Shown here: piece after piece, positions 35,801 through 47,106 of the stretch
Layout of the letters: every line of letters starts with the position of its first letter
Numbering within the stretch: position 1 is the stretch's first letter
Notes under the pieces: generated by a model
The model's input: only the letters and a program-made list of their open reading frames with translations
What the model was told of the DNA's origin: nothing
The model's database searches: none
Position numbers and translations under genes: made by a program
Source of the DNA: Anastatus disparis
Taxonomy: Eukaryota; Arthropoda; Insecta; Hymenoptera; Eupelmidae
Assembly: GCA_017163975.1 (NCBI GenBank)
Contig: JAFFSR010000307.1
Span: forward strand, 1-64,000
Length of the DNA: 64,000 bases
Reading direction: 5' to 3'

Positions 35801-36226
35801 ACCTTTTTTTTCCTTTTCGTAAAAATATGTTATCTTTTACTGAGAAAAAAAACTTTTTTTTGGTTTTCATGTTTATAATCTTACAATCTTTTTTCTTTCA
35901 AAATTGAAACTCTTATTGTGCCCTTTCTATATCCATGTATTAAGTTAAAAAAAAATAAGGTTATTGGTGAATATTTTTTTTTTCAGAAAAGGTTTCCTTG
36001 ACAGGTTTATATTTTTGAAAGTCACCTGTTATCTTATTTTATCTTTTTTTTTTGAGAAAAAAGGTCTTTTACTCTTTTCCTAAAACGATATATCGGTCAT
36101 TTAATTTTGAAAACGAAGCCCTTTGCGAATGCATTCTTTTTAGATAGAAAAGAGGGCGTGGAAAATACTTGGAGGATTGTCCAAAAATTTTTTCCGCAGG
36201 TAGGTAATTTTTGTAAATTTTTTTTG

Positions 36227-36234
36227 TATAAATA
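36227..36234 (+). promoter_or_regulatory. TATA box of the Ser-rich gene
   Basis: TATAAATA at 36,227-36,234 is followed by an arthropod initiator TCAGTA at 36,253-36,258, about 28 bases downstream. The predicted start leaves an 80-base leader before the ATG at 36,335. Confidence 0.65.
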
Positions 36235-36334
36235 CTGTGCTGCATGCAATGTTCAGTATTCAGTCTCTCAAGCTTCCTAAAGCAAGATTGAAAAATTTAA
36301 GTTTCGATTTTAATCATATTTAAAAAAATAAAAA

Positions 36335-37555
36335 ATGGCAAACGGAAAAAAAAACCAAGAAAACAAAACTAGTGCGAGCCTCAAAATAATAAGGGATAGA
36401 ATCCAATGGATAATGAGGAACGGGTCGTTGATCTTGTTGATGCTTGATCACGTAACATGGGCGATGGATGCAATAACATCGTGTAAGTAATATTTGATAA
36501 TTTTTTTTCTTTTTCCATAATTAATAGTTTTTTAATATATTTTTTCAATAATTAATTATTTTTGTTTTCTTTTTTTAGTGCCACCGATGCCGCAGTCTGC
36601 TTCAATGCAGCAATTATATCAAGTCTTCGAAAATATGGAAACTCTGAGGGCAAGCCCGAAGCGCTCGAGAAAAAGATCATCGAGCTCGAGTTCGAGTTCA
36701 AGTTCGAGTTCCAGTGGAACTTCATCGAGTTGCTCTTCGTGCAGAGCAACGCCCAAGAAAGTTCCCAGAGTCAACAACGAGGATGTAAGAACTCCTCTTC
36801 GAGAGAACTCGCCGCAACCAGGGCCCTCGGGCACAAGTAAGTTAAAAAAAACAAAAAATATTTCATTAAAATATAGAAAGAAAAAAGATTAAAATATTTG
36901 TTTTTTCTGTTTCAGGATCACAACTTCGGGAGAAGTCTCCGCAACCAGGACCCTCGGGTACAAGTGAGTTAAAAAAACAAAAAATATTTTATTAAAAAAG
37001 AAAGAAGATTAAAATATTTATTTTTTCTGTTTCAGGATCACAACTTCAGGAGAAGTCTCCGCAACCAGGACCCTCGGGTACAAGTAAGTTAAAAAAACAA
37101 ATATTTTATTAAAAAAGAAAGAAGATTAAAATATTTATTTTTTTCTGTTTCAGGATCACAACTTCGGGAGAAGTCTCCGCAACCAGGACCCTCGGGTACA
37201 AGTAAGTTAAAAAAAACAAAAAATATTTCATTAAAAAAAAATAAAAAAAGAAAAAAGTTTATAATATTAATTTTTTTTGAAAATAATAATTTTATCTAAA
37301 TAACTAATTAATTTTTTTTTCCTTTTTTCAGAGGTGAATGGCAGCGCTACTATCCAGGAGAATAGACCTCCTCCTGCAAGACGAATCTTGCAGCTTAAAA
37401 ATTTAGGAAAAAAAATTATGATGAATGAAAGGCTTCCTAAGTCTAACCAGGAGGATGAGAATGCCAGATTCCCTAAATCAACGCAGGAGGATGAGGGAAC
37501 AGTTTCGTCATGCAGTGGTCCCGTGATAACAGAAGATATCACATGGCTTGATTAA
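36335..37555 (+). CDS. Spliced Ser-rich Polinton-borne protein of unknown function (257 aa, 6 exons)
   Basis: I do not recognise the family. Exons by GT..AG and reading frame are 36,335-36,482, 36,579-36,836, 36,916-36,963, 37,036-37,083, 37,154-37,201 and 37,332-37,555. They sum to 774 nt, an exact multiple of three, with all introns in phase 1. The start is a helical segment (RDRIQWIMRNGSLILLMLDH). It is followed by a basic Ser block (KRSRKRSSSSSSSSSSSSSG) and a Cys cluster. Three near-identical 48-nt exons then each give a 16-residue SQLREKSPQPGPSGT-like unit. A Lys-rich tail ends acidic at ITEDITWLD. TATA and initiator lie upstream, and AATAAA follows at 37,571. No stop or frameshift is seen. 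The composition suggests a disordered nuclear or nucleic-acid-binding protein, which is inference only. Confidence 0.75.
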
Positions 37556-37967
37556 GAAATTGTATTGTAAAATAAATTTTATGTATATGTATTTCTTATG
37601 TAAATGTAAAAAAGAATTTTTGTAACTGGCGGAAAAATATGTAATAAAAATTTTAATTTAATAAAAAAAAATAATAATAGTTCATAAAATCTTAATCTCG
37701 CTTAATAATAATCTACTTTATAAAAAAATTTTTTTTTCACTTAAATAAATTATTATAATTAAAAATAGTTGTTGGTTTGGAAATATTAAATTAAATAATA
37801 ATAATCATTGATAAAATTTTTATTTTTTTAAAATCACATATAATTATTTTTTTCATTTTAGAAATACAATTATTTTTTTCATTTTAGAAATACAATTATT
37901 TTTTCATTTTAGAAATACAATTATTGTAGTATTTTAATAAGATAATAATGAAAAAATTAAAAAAATT

Positions 37968-38898
37968 TTATTCATTTGCAAAATATAAACATGTACATTT
38001 CATTTTTTTGTTTTGTTTAAAATAATTATCAACCTCATCTTTATCATTATTATTTAAGTATTTTCGTAGCCATGCTCGTATAGCAATCGTATTATTGACT
38101 GCACACACAGGTCTTTTTCTTCTTATACAGAAAACGTGGTTCAAGCAGAAGTGGCGCTTATCACCTATTATTTCTTCTAATGCTGGACAGCCGAAATCTT
38201 CAACATTTGAAATTGACCTGCGAATAAAATAAACAGAATAATTAAACTATAATATAGAAGTATAAAAGAAGGATTAAAAAGTATGAAAAAAGTATTAAAA
38301 AGTATGAGAAAAGTAAAAAAAACTTATGAAAAAAGTATGAAAAAGTATAAAAAGTATAAAAAAAAGTATAAAAAAGTATAAAAAAGTATAAAAAAAGTAT
38401 AAAAAAGTATAAAAAAAGTATAAAAAAGTATAAAAAAGTATAAAAAAGTATGAAAAGTATTAAGAAAATGATTAATTTGAATATAAAAAATTTAAATATA
38501 TTTTTACTTACACACTTGGTAAAAGATTTTTCAATCATTGCACTTTCTGCTCTCCTTTGACAAATAATTTTTTGATTCCTTGCGAGCAGATTTGGAAAAC
38601 ACGTTGTAGACGGAATATCTCCGGAATTCCATGCTATACCGTGACGGAACCTTTCCACCCACTGAGCCATGCATTTTTCTTCTGTATTTAGTTCCTCCCA
38701 TGTAATTGGAGATTTGAAAACATAAACTGTAGGTAAAGCTGTTTTTCTAAAATTGAGGAAACTAACTTCTTTGAAAATAAAAGAATGCTCTGATATTTTT
38801 TGAAATCCTTGAATATCACATATATAAATGCTTTCTTCTTCCACAGACTGCATGATATAATTTTTGAACAGCATATCGTAATCACGAGTTCTAGCCAT
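37968..38898 (-). CDS. Two-exon HGIAWN-motif protein, left copy (210 aa)
   Basis: Exon 1 (38,898-38,516) and exon 2 (38,217-37,968) join in frame, 633 nt in all. They use donor GTGTGTAAG (after ACCAA) and acceptor TTCGCAG. A GTAAGT donor 5 bases further on would put the frame into a stop. The N-terminal half has TVYVFKSPITWEEL and RFRHGIAWNSGDIP. Exon 2 gives SNVEDFGCPALEE, then HFCLNH and CAVNNTIAIRAWLRKYL. The layout (phi-F-K-x-P-x-x-W, HGI-x-W, DFGCP, C-x-x-H/C) is a recurrent insect transposon-associated family of unknown function. A second member is at 52,549-53,013. The intron holds a long (AAAAAGTAT)n tract. AATAAA overlaps the stop. The gene diverges from the polymerase gene and reads intact. 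Confidence 0.75.
38270..38470. repeat. AAAAAGTAT microsatellite in the intron
   Basis: About 20 copies of AAAAAGTAT with small length changes make up most of the intron of the minus-strand gene. Confidence 0.9.
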
Positions 38899-39401
38899 CT
38901 CGTAGCGTTGGATGTTTCAGTATGAATTAATATCGGGAAATGAGAATAGAAAATTTTCAAATCGTAAGTTTATGTCAAGCAATTCCCCTCTTACTTTTTT
39001 AAGATTGGACGATGGAAAATAGGTCAGTTTTCACTGGACAAACTAAAAGATGATAGTAGCTCCGCCTCTAACTTTTTTAAGATTGGACGATGGAAAATCG
39101 CTCAATCCTCATTGGTTAAAACTAAGAAATGATTCTGATAGGTTAAAAAAGTTAAAAAATTCATCCCTACCCGTGAAAACCTCTCTTTTTTCTGAAAAAC
39201 TTGCACTCTGTTTTACTATTGGTTAGTTAATTGAATTTTCTATTTCCCCTTATGTTAACTTCACCTTTAAAAAGGACTGAAGTTTTCTGGATGAGCATAC
39301 TTCGTCAGAGGAGTCGTGAGTGTACATAGTCATCGGGACTAAACTTTACTAATCGTGAAAGTTTGTGTTTGTGAAAGGTTATTTTAAATAAAAGAAAAAA
39401 A
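38899..39401. promoter_or_regulatory. Divergent promoter region between the HGIAWN gene and polymerase gene
   Basis: A 70-base repeat (AAGATTGGACGATGGAAAAT with flanks) occurs at about 39,000 and 39,075. A TATA-like TTTAAAAAG at 39,265-39,273 lies about 35 bases before an initiator-like TCAGAG at 39,305, with ATG at 39,402. The minus-strand promoter is not clear. Confidence 0.45.
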
Positions 39402-42400
39402 ATGTCTTCAATTTATTTCTTTGAACGTCTTGTGCAACTACTCCGTGTTACTTTACAAAATGTAAATGAACTGAACAATACCGATCTCTATTATTGGATA
39501 GATATGTGCAATGGTAGTTTAGAGAAAATAAATGAAAAAATTGTCAATTCTGATCTTACAAGAGGAGAGAAGCAGAGATGTCAAACTTGTGTGTTACATC
39601 TTTCGGGTGTTCAAGTTCAATTTGAACATCATCTTCAACGAGGAGGTGGTCTGCAATCTGAAGAAACAGAAACTTCTGTTGAATGGCGAGATATGCAGTT
39701 AGCTTTCGAAAACAGAATTAGAACTGGCATAGTGGTAAATATAAATCAAGTGGATATTTTAAATTTTTTAAACGACGCCCAAGAACTCTTTAAAGTACAT
39801 GTACAGTCATGTTTAGAAGAATAAAGTGCTCTGAAAGTGAATTCGGATTTCACCGCAGAATTTTCCATACAGAAAAGTAGTGAAGAATTGACAGATATTA
39901 AATATTTTACAACCACAAGTACTTCAATTTTCATGTCAACGAATCTAGAAGAATGGTTCAAAATAAATATCAAAGATTCTATTTTAACACAAATAGTAGA
40001 ATTTCAGGAAAAAGATTCTGGCTGGGCTCTAAAAAGCATTATAAGTCTGAGAATAAATATGAAAAAATATTCTCCGATCAAGGGCAGCTCGTACATTTCT
40101 CTACCACCATTTATACAAAAGAAAAAAGCATGTGTTAATGTTCGTAACAATGACAATCAATGTTTCAAGTATGCTATCCTCTCAGCAATATATCCAAGTG
40201 AAACTAATATTAATAGAGTTAATCAATATAGCATGCATGAGAACAAGTTGAAATTTAATAACATAAAATTTCCAGTGACACTTAAAAATGTTCCAAAATT
40301 TGAAGAACTGAATAATATTTCAGTAAATGTGTGCTTGTTGAAGAAGTTTGGACAAAAGTTTGAAGTATCACCATGCCACATTACATCGAATAAAAAGGAA
40401 AAGCATGTCAATCTACTCATTATCCAAGACTTTTACATCGATGAGTATGAAAAAGATAATCATTCCGATGATATTAGTTTACCCAAATACCACTACGTTT
40501 GGATAAAAATATGTCTCGTCTTCTGAGATCTCAACTATCTAAGACACATGTAAAATCATTTCATTGTGGAAGATGTTTACAAGCCTTTTATAATGAAGAA
40601 AGATTGCAAGTTCATGAAAATGATTGTGAAAATTTGAAATATTGTCGAATTAATCTACCTGACTCTCAAAACAACATTCTGAAATTTGAAGATTATTATA
40701 AAAGCGAAAAAGTTCCTTTTATTATTTATGCTGATTTTGAATGTTTACTGAAGCCTACAATGAATGAGATTGCCTTCCAACTTCATGAAGCATATAGCAT
40801 AGGATATTATATAAAATGTAGCTTTGATGACAGCTTATCTGCTTATAAGTCATATAGAAAAAATATTGAAGATGGACAGACTCCTGCACAATGGTTTGTT
40901 CAAGAATTAAAATCCGAAACCATCCGAAACCATTAAAACTTACGGATTTAGAAGAATTATCTTTCCAGAGGTCAACCATTTGTCACATATGCCGAAAACT
41001 AATCCGTGATGAAGAACTCGCAGTACGAGATCACTGTCATCTCACAGGACGGTAAGATATTAATTATAGTTATATTTCAATGAAAAAAATTTACTTTATC
41101 ATGCAAATTTTTTTAAAATATCTATTCTTTTACATTAGTTTCAGAGGTGCAGCGCATAATTCATGTAATTTGAATTACAAGTATTCAAAATTTATTCCTG
41201 TGGTTTTTTATAACCTCAATTACGATACACACTTCATTTTGAAAGAGATAGCCACATCTTCATTGATGGGAGGCCGAGTTACGCTATTGCCACATAATAA
41301 GGAAAAATATATTTCTTTTACAAAATACATAGATGGCAGTGACTTAAGTTTTAGATTCATAGATTCTTGGCGTTTTCTTCCTTCGTCATTAGAAAAACTT
41401 GCATCATACTTGGAAAATGTGCCGATATTGATAAAAGAGTTTCGAACTGATGGTTTTACAGATGAGAAAATTGATTTTCTCAAACGTAAAGGTATATTTC
41501 CATATGATTTTGTGAATTGATTAAATAAATTATTAGTTACAAAATTGCCAGAGAAAAATCAGTTTTATAACCAACTCACCGATTCTCATATTGCTGATGA
41601 AGACTATGAGCATGCTATTCAAGTCTGGAGTAAGTTCAATATAAGGACATTAGGCGAGTATTCGGATTTATACTTGAAAACAGATGTTTTACTATTGGCG
41701 GATGTATTTGAAAGTTTGCAAGAAACATCTCTTAAAGCTTACGGTTTATGTCCAGCTCACTTTTATACGTCTCCAGACTTGACATTTTCAGCAGCGCTAA
41801 AAATGACGAGGGTAGAACTAGAGCTTCTTACAGATATAGATATGTTGATGTTCATTGAAGCAGGTATTCAGGGAGGAATAAGTTAATGCTGTAATCGCTA
41901 TGCCAAGGTGAACAATCCATATATGGGCTCTTCGTATGATAAAAAACAGAAAATGAAAACACTTATGTACTTTGATATTAATAATCTTTATGGATGGGCA
42001 ATGGTTCAATATTTGCCAGTCGAAAAATTCAAATGGGTAGAATATGAGACGAATTCAAACTTTTACAACGCACCGCCAGATTCAGTTATTGGATATATTG
42101 CTGAAGTAGATTTGGAGTATCCTGAGGAAATACACGATGCACATCGAGATTTTCCATTCTACGCAGAGCATAGTGCGCCACATGGCTCGAAACAAAAGAA
42201 ACTTCTCACTACTTTGAAGAACTAGGAGAGATATGTTATTTACTATCGAACACTCAGACAAGTGTTGGAAAATGGACTTCGACTGAAAAAAGTGCATAGA
42301 ATTTTAAGTTTTGAGCAAAAGGCATGGCTTAAACCTAATGTGGAATCGAATACTCAAAAAAGAATGCAGGCTAAGAACGAATTTGAAAAACTTTTTTATA

Positions 42401-43644
42401 AATTGGTAATCAATGCTGTCTATGGAAAGTGCATTGAGCGAGAGCGGTCTCGAGTCGATGTCCGATTGGTAAACAAGTTTACTGGTAGATATGGAGCAGA
42501 AGCACGCATAGCTCTACCAAATTTTTACAGCTGTGCTATTTTTGATGAGAATTTAGTTGCCATTCAAATGAAGAGAACGAGCATCACAATCAAGAAACCA
42601 ATTTATGATGGATTTTGCATTTTAGAATTATCGAAAACATTAGTTTATGATTTTCATTATTCGTATATGAAAAAGCGAGTTGGAGACAAATGCAAACTTT
42701 TGTATACTGATACTGATAGTCTCATATACGAAGTTGAGGATGTTGACATGTACAAAATAATAAAAGAGGACATACATAAATTTGATACTTCCGATTATGA
42801 AGAAAATAATCCGTTCGAAATTCCTCGAGTTAATAAGAAAGTTCCGGGTTTGATGAAAGACGAATGTAATGGTAAGATAATGACAGAATTTATAGGATTA
42901 CGAAGCAAAATGTATAGTATTTCAATCGATAGAGGAGAAGTTATAAAGAGAGCCAAAGGTATAAAGTATAGTGTTGTTAAAAAATCAATTACTTTCGAGG
43001 ATTACCGAAGCTGTCTTCAGGATCTCACTATTATATACCGTGAACAGTGCAATATCCGTCCAAATTGCATACTGTGCATACTGTAAAACAGACAAAAATT
43101 GCTCTAGGTCCTCACGATGATAAGAGATTTTTCTTGCCTGATAGTACAGATACTTTACCTTGGGGACATTATAAAATTGAAGAAATACAGATGGCGCAAG
43201 CTGCACTTGAAGTAGAGAGGGAATATGCAAGAAAAATGGCTGCTGAAAAAAAAGAAAAAGAGCGGGAGGTAGAAATGAGGAGGGGAGATACACGAGTGGA
43301 AATTGATGCTACAGAGAATGAAAGAGAGAGGGAAATCGAGAGAAGGGATGAAGCAACCAATGAAAATAGTGCAGAGCGAGTGGGGATGTCACTTTATGAA
43401 GGCGAGCAAATTATCATTGAGTATGATGTGTTAGAGGAGTTTATGAATGACTGGCATCCATCAATGGAGGGGGTAAGTTCCCAGGAAGGAGAAAAAAAAT
43501 ATATTACGAGTAGCAATGAAAAGGGCAGAAATCGAAGTGGGGAATGGGCTATATCAACCAACGGACCACAATGAGAAGCGCATTCAAGTAATCAAAGAGC
43601 TTGAGGACGATCAACCTTGCACAAAGAAATCTAAAATCGACTAA
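39402..43644 (+). pseudogene. polB: Protein-primed family B DNA polymerase (pPolB) with an intron, broken
   Basis: This is the replicative polymerase of the Polinton. The frame begins at ATG 39,402 and is in phase with the next block (39,837) across a TAA at 39,822-39,824. Domains in order are a Cys-rich finger (HCGRCLQAF, 40,560), exonuclease I (FIIYADFEC, 40,720), CHIC...DHCHLTG (41,000), motif A (DINNLYGWAM, 41,970), motif B (KLVINAVYGKC, 42,400) and motif C (YTDTDSLIYE, 42,705). The conserved end is DTLPWGHYKIEE (43,150), followed by a Glu/Arg-rich tail to the TAA near 43,642. An intron at 41,052-41,144 (GTAAGA...TTTCAG) splits a Gly-Arg pair. Breaks are frameshifts near 40,510, 41,530, 43,070 and 43,490, a 10-bp duplication (40,914-40,933), TAA 41,884 and TAG 42,223. 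No restored sequence is given. Confidence 0.92.
41052..41144 (+). other. Intron in the polymerase gene (93 nt)
   Basis: Donor GTAAGATATT at 41,052 and acceptor ACATTAGTTTCAG ending 41,144. Splicing joins HCHLTG to the next conserved block AAHNSCNLNYK without loss of frame. The interior contains in-frame stops. Confidence 0.8.
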
Positions 43645-43756
43645 CTTTTTAAGTAAGCTACAATTTATTTTTTTACCAAAAAAATATTATTTTTTTTCAT
43701 CAAAATTTTTATCTAAAAGAAATTTTTAATTTTTTTTACTTTTTCTTGTTTTCAGA

Positions 43757-44056
43757 ATGGATTTATCTGCACTAAACAAGATTGCTGGAAGCGACTTCCT
43801 GCCAAGGAAGAAAGTCACAGACTTAGAAAAAGACCAGCAGTACATGGTGACTGCACTAAAACAAGTCAAGACAAGATTTGGAACCAAGGTCGTAGCAGAT
43901 TTCGACCAAAGCTTCCAAGTCTTCTTACTAGAGAAGATTTCATCTGCAATCTTAAAAGATGAAGAATTTTTCTACAATCTCTGTAATAATGCAAATAAAC
44001 TGCGTTTGATTGCAATATACCTGGGAGGATCTTCTTCTAAATTCGATCGGGCTTAA
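43757..44056 (+). CDS. Small conserved Polinton protein, possibly OB-fold DNA-binding (99 aa)
   Basis: An intact ORF with ATG at 43,757, two bases after a well-formed acceptor (TTGTTTTCAG, ending 43,755). A matching donor GTAAGC at 43,653 would place a 103-nt intron in its leader, just after the polymerase stop codon. The sequence DLSALNKIAGSDFLPRKKVT, YMVTALKQVKTRFGTKVVAD and SFQVFLLEKIS alternates short hydrophobic strands with basic loops, like an OB-fold single-stranded DNA-binding protein. That is inference from pattern only. AATAAATAAA follows the stop. Its position after the polymerase supports a replication role. Confidence 0.7.
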   Translation: MDLSALNKIAGSDFLPRKKVTDLEKDQQYMVTALKQVKTRFGTKVVADFDQSFQVFLLEKISSAILKDEEFFYNLCNNANKLRLIAIYLGGSSSKFDRA

Positions 44057-44144
44057 AATAAATAAAAAGATACTCGTCAAATTATTTTTCAAACTATTTA
44101 TTGTAAATTGTACATAATAAGAATACATGAATAAATAAAAATTA

Positions 44145-44533
44145 TTAAGAGGAGGTCACGTATCTCTGTCCTTTTCTAATCAAAGAATTGAGTTTTTTAC
44201 AGAAACTAATAACTTTAACAAAAAATGAAGAGAAAGCCGCATCTCGTAATAAAAAAAGCAATATTTTCTTTGATAAGAAAGAATTAATTTTATTGCTTTG
44301 TTTTCAAGAAAACCTTGAAAAACTTAAATCATAGAGGTTAGGGTGGACAATTTGGTTTTTCAAGGTTTTCTTGAGAACGAAGCAATAAAATTCATTTTTT
44401 CTTATCAAAGAAAATATTGCTTTTTTTGATACAAGATGCGGCTTTCTCTTCATTTTTTGATGAGGTTTATAGTTTTTGTAAGAAAATCATTTCTTTGATT
44501 AGAAAAGGACAGAGATACGTGACCTCCTCTTAA
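44145..44533. mobile_element. TTAA-flanked MITE, copy C, inside the Polinton (389 bp)
   Basis: TTAAGAGGAGGTCACGTATC begins at 44,145 and GTGACCTCCTCTTAA ends at 44,533. Length equals copy B. It lies between the small DNA-binding-like gene and the integrase, so it inserted after the Polinton did. Confidence 0.92.
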
Positions 44534-44723
44534 ACATTATATAATTCTTTTTATTTATCACCACCACTAATAATTATTATATTTATATTGAATCATAAAA
44601 AGAAAATTTTCAATAATAAAAATATTTTATACATAACTTAAATTAATGAACATAATAAAATTAAATTTTTTTTCTTTTTTATTTATTACACTGAAATACG
44701 TTGTAAAATACATCTAAGCTTAT

Positions 44724-45641
44724 TCAAATAATCTCATTTTTATCTATCCAACTATTATGCTTGCTATTTAGACCTAAACACTTAACATATACACGTTTAC
44801 CACTTTTCTTTAAAACTTTTTCTACCAAATAAATTTCTGGATACGAAGTCTTTTGAATTTCCGTTTCATAAAAGCCGCCGGAGACTGGTTCATCATAATA
44901 ATCTTTGACGTGGTAAGTTATGGGATTGGTTTTTACAACTCTTGTTATTGTGAAAATTTCAGTTGACCAATTTGGTGTATAACCTTATTCAAAAACTTGT
45001 TTTATCTTACTTATTCGCACTTTATCTCCTACATTGAATTTTGGTTTTTTTACAGGTCTTTTTTCAGTTAGGTAATTTTTCTTGATTTCTTTTTCATTTA
45101 TCTTCGTAACGTTTTCAGGCTCGATTCCTATTGTCCAATGTTTTCTTGAATTGTATGCTTTCACTAACTCAGGCAGAATATCCAACCATTTATAACTTCC
45201 TTGTTTGCTGAATTCTAACCACATTGCATTTTTTAAAGTTCTATTAAAGCGTTCACGTATGCTTGCATGAAGATTACTATGTGAAGAGTAGTGATTTATC
45301 TTGTACTTTTTCATAAGATTCTAAAAGTTTGAATTGTAGAATTCTTTTCCTTGGTCAGTTTTTAAATTCGATGCCACCCGTTCTTGTTTTAATATTGACT
45401 TCATAGCTAGAATAACATCATTGCGACTCTTCGATTTAACTGGTACAGCCCATGCATACTTTTAAAATATATCTATGACAGTTAGTAAGTAGCGGAAACC
45501 TTTGTTTTCCTTGAAATAAGGTATCATTTCTACAAGGTCAGCTTGCCAAGTCTCATCTAATCCGCGTATGTCATATTTTCTTCGCTTGTACCTTCGACGT
45601 GCTGGCTTGTGTAGCTCTTCAACTACTCTTTGACGTTCCAT
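44724..45641 (-). pseudogene. int: Polinton integrase with chromodomain-like tail, three in-frame stops
   Basis: A retroviral-type DDE integrase that would insert the Polinton DNA. The frame is open end to end from ATG 45,641 (MERQRVVEELHK) except for TAA at 45,462-45,464, TAG at 45,321-45,323 and TAA at 44,985-44,987, with no frameshift. The first Asp is in WQADLVEM (about 45,555), the second in LKTDQGKEF (about 45,360) and the Glu in RERFNRTLKNAMW (about 45,255). An SH3-like basic segment (KFNVGDKVRISKIK) follows, and the tail YLVEKVLKKSGKRVYVKC...SWIDKNEII resembles a chromodomain, which can steer integration to chromatin. Its ATG is one base after the stop of the upstream coiled-coil gene. 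Confidence 0.9.
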
Positions 45642-45642
45642 C

Positions 45643-46086
45643 TTAAACTTCAACTTTAGCAATATCCGATTGTCTATTCATTTCTTTAATTATATATTCA
45701 ATACTTGCAAAATTTCGTTGAGTCATATCATAGACATAAGTTAATTTTTTGTCTATTTCTGCTTTATATATTTCAACTTTGTTCTCATATTCTTGTATAG
45801 CTTTAGCAACTTCTATAATTTTAGAAGATAAGTAATCAACTTCTTTCTGTAGGATATTATTTAGTGAATTCAAACTAGTGGCATCATTTGGATCATTAGC
45901 CTCTCCAATATTGCAAAGCCGCTTATTTTCTAGATCAAAATCACCATCTGATGTAACATTGAATCCAATACCTCGAGGACCACGACTCACTTGCGAGCCC
46001 TCAAGTTTTCTTCCAAACACATCGAGACTCATGTTACTACTATTGATTTGAAAATTGTGTACGTCAATATATATGCCCAGCTTCAC
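45643..46086 (-). CDS. Polinton coiled-coil protein of unknown function
   Basis: An intact 147-codon frame. The likely start is the Met at 46,029 (MSLDVFGRKLEG), since the first 19 codons overlap the upstream gene. After a Gly-rich opening (GSQVSRGPRGIGFNVTSDGD), the phrase DFDLENKRLCNIGEANDPND reads like a repeat of a phage tail-fibre or trimeric-fibre head. Then about 80 residues with heptad-like leucines and isoleucines suggest a coiled coil. It could be a fibre or spike component of the Polinton particle, which is inference. It ends directly before the integrase ATG and follows the 76-aa gene, so these minus-strand genes may share a transcript. Confidence 0.7.
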   Translation of the reverse strand: MKLGIYIDVHNFQINSSNMSLDVFGRKLEGSQVSRGPRGIGFNVTSDGDFDLENKRLCNIGEANDPNDATSLNSLNNILQKEVDYLSSKIIEVAKAIQEYENKVEIYKAEIDKKLTYVYDMTQRNFASIEYIIKEMNRQSDIAKVEV

Positions 46087-46294
46087 GTAGTTCCTCTATG
46101 ATTAATTGGATTTCATTGTTGTGATTATTATTTCCAGCAGATCGTTCGGCTATTAATAATCGCAGTCTTTCGACAAGCTCATTCGGATCATCCCAGTAGA
46201 CTAGATCTATGGAAGTATTCTTTTTTGCTATTTTATATTTAGGTATAAGACCCCCTCCGCTGGTAGACATTCTACTACGATCACTGCGGAACAT
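46064..46294 (-). CDS. Small conserved Polinton protein (up to 76 aa)
   Basis: An intact short ORF. The likelier start is the second Met at 46,270 (MSTSGGGLIPKYKIAKK). It continues VYWDDPNELVERLRLLIAER, then NNNHNNEIQLIIEELREAG, and ends at 46,064. Function is unknown. The amphipathic helices suggest a small structural or assembly factor. It overlaps the long form of the next gene's 5' end by 23 bases. Confidence 0.65.
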   Translation of the reverse strand: MFRSDRSRMSTSGGGLIPKYKIAKKNTSIDLVYWDDPNELVERLRLLIAERSAGNNNHNNEIQLIIEELREAGHIY

Positions 46295-46309
46295 TGGTGC
46301 TATGATTTT

Positions 46310-47063
46310 TTAATATTTTCCACTCTTCGGAGAGCGTATATTCTCACTTTTGCTATGTCTTTTTCTATGGGCATTTGTTGCTTCCAGGATAATGCGATAG
46401 TTCTTGCGATCTGTTGTACTTAAAAGATTATCATCTGGTTCTTTTTTGAAAAGCAATTCCATTAGACCACTGCTTTTAGGAAAACTTAAATCTTTCACTT
46501 TTATCATTTTATCATCAAATTGAATTTGTGAATCACCCATCATGTATACCCCACTGACTTTTCTCACTCCGTATATGTTATCGATTTTGCTGCGGCTTCC
46601 ATTTAGCATTGATAAAAAGTCTGTCAGCTCAGTTTCTTTATGCGCAGATACAAACGGTGAGGTGAATATATAGATTTGAATGATGAATTTGCAGAATTGA
46701 ACGATGAATTCATCATTGTGCTATTTATCGGAGAAAAATCATCGCCATTAGAAGCATCGTTATCAAACGCCGAACCCGAGTTATTAATATCATTTACAAT
46801 ATAACTTGATTCATCGAATCTCAATCTTTTTTTTGCTGATTTTCTGTTACTGTCTATGGCCGAAATGTGATTAGAACGTGACACACTTTCAGTTGTCGAA
46901 TCGACAAGCTTCTCAAGTGGTGTAATAACTGGTTTTAAAGTATCACCAATAACCTTTTCAAAATCATCTCTCTCCTTTTTTAACAAAGAGTATTTTTTTT
47001 AATAGCCTCGCGTGCTCGTAAGAGCATGCTAAGAACATTTTTTTCTTCCTTAAAGTCAGGCAT
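46310..47063 (-). pseudogene. Polinton accessory protein of unknown function, frameshifted
   Basis: Starts at ATG 47,063 (MPDFKEEKNVLSML), with a basic helical opening. An A8 run near 46,995 shifts the frame. The middle (46,986-46,624) is Ser/Asn-rich, after a conserved helix with VIGDTLKPVITPLEKLVD. A second shift near 46,640 leads into the conserved C-terminus: KIDNIYGVRKVSGVYMMGDS, PKSSGLMELLFKKEPDD and YRIILEATNAHRKRH. About 250 codons in all. It lies between the packaging ATPase and the fibre-like gene, in the structural cluster. It may be a scaffold or minor virion protein, but I do not know the function. Confidence 0.65.
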
Positions 47064-47106
47064 GCTGACAAGATGCTGTCTACAATCAAACTGCGAAGAT
47101 TAAGAT

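Noticed and set aside
35114..35822. ORFs of 93-146 codons on both strands
   Set aside because: They arise from direct duplications of non-coding sequence: the same frames repeat with the repeats, and no domain is visible.
36562..36840. Alternative reading frame of exon 2 (Glu/Phe-rich)
   Set aside because: Only the Ser-rich frame joins the five other exons without stops and ends at a proper stop with a poly(A) signal.
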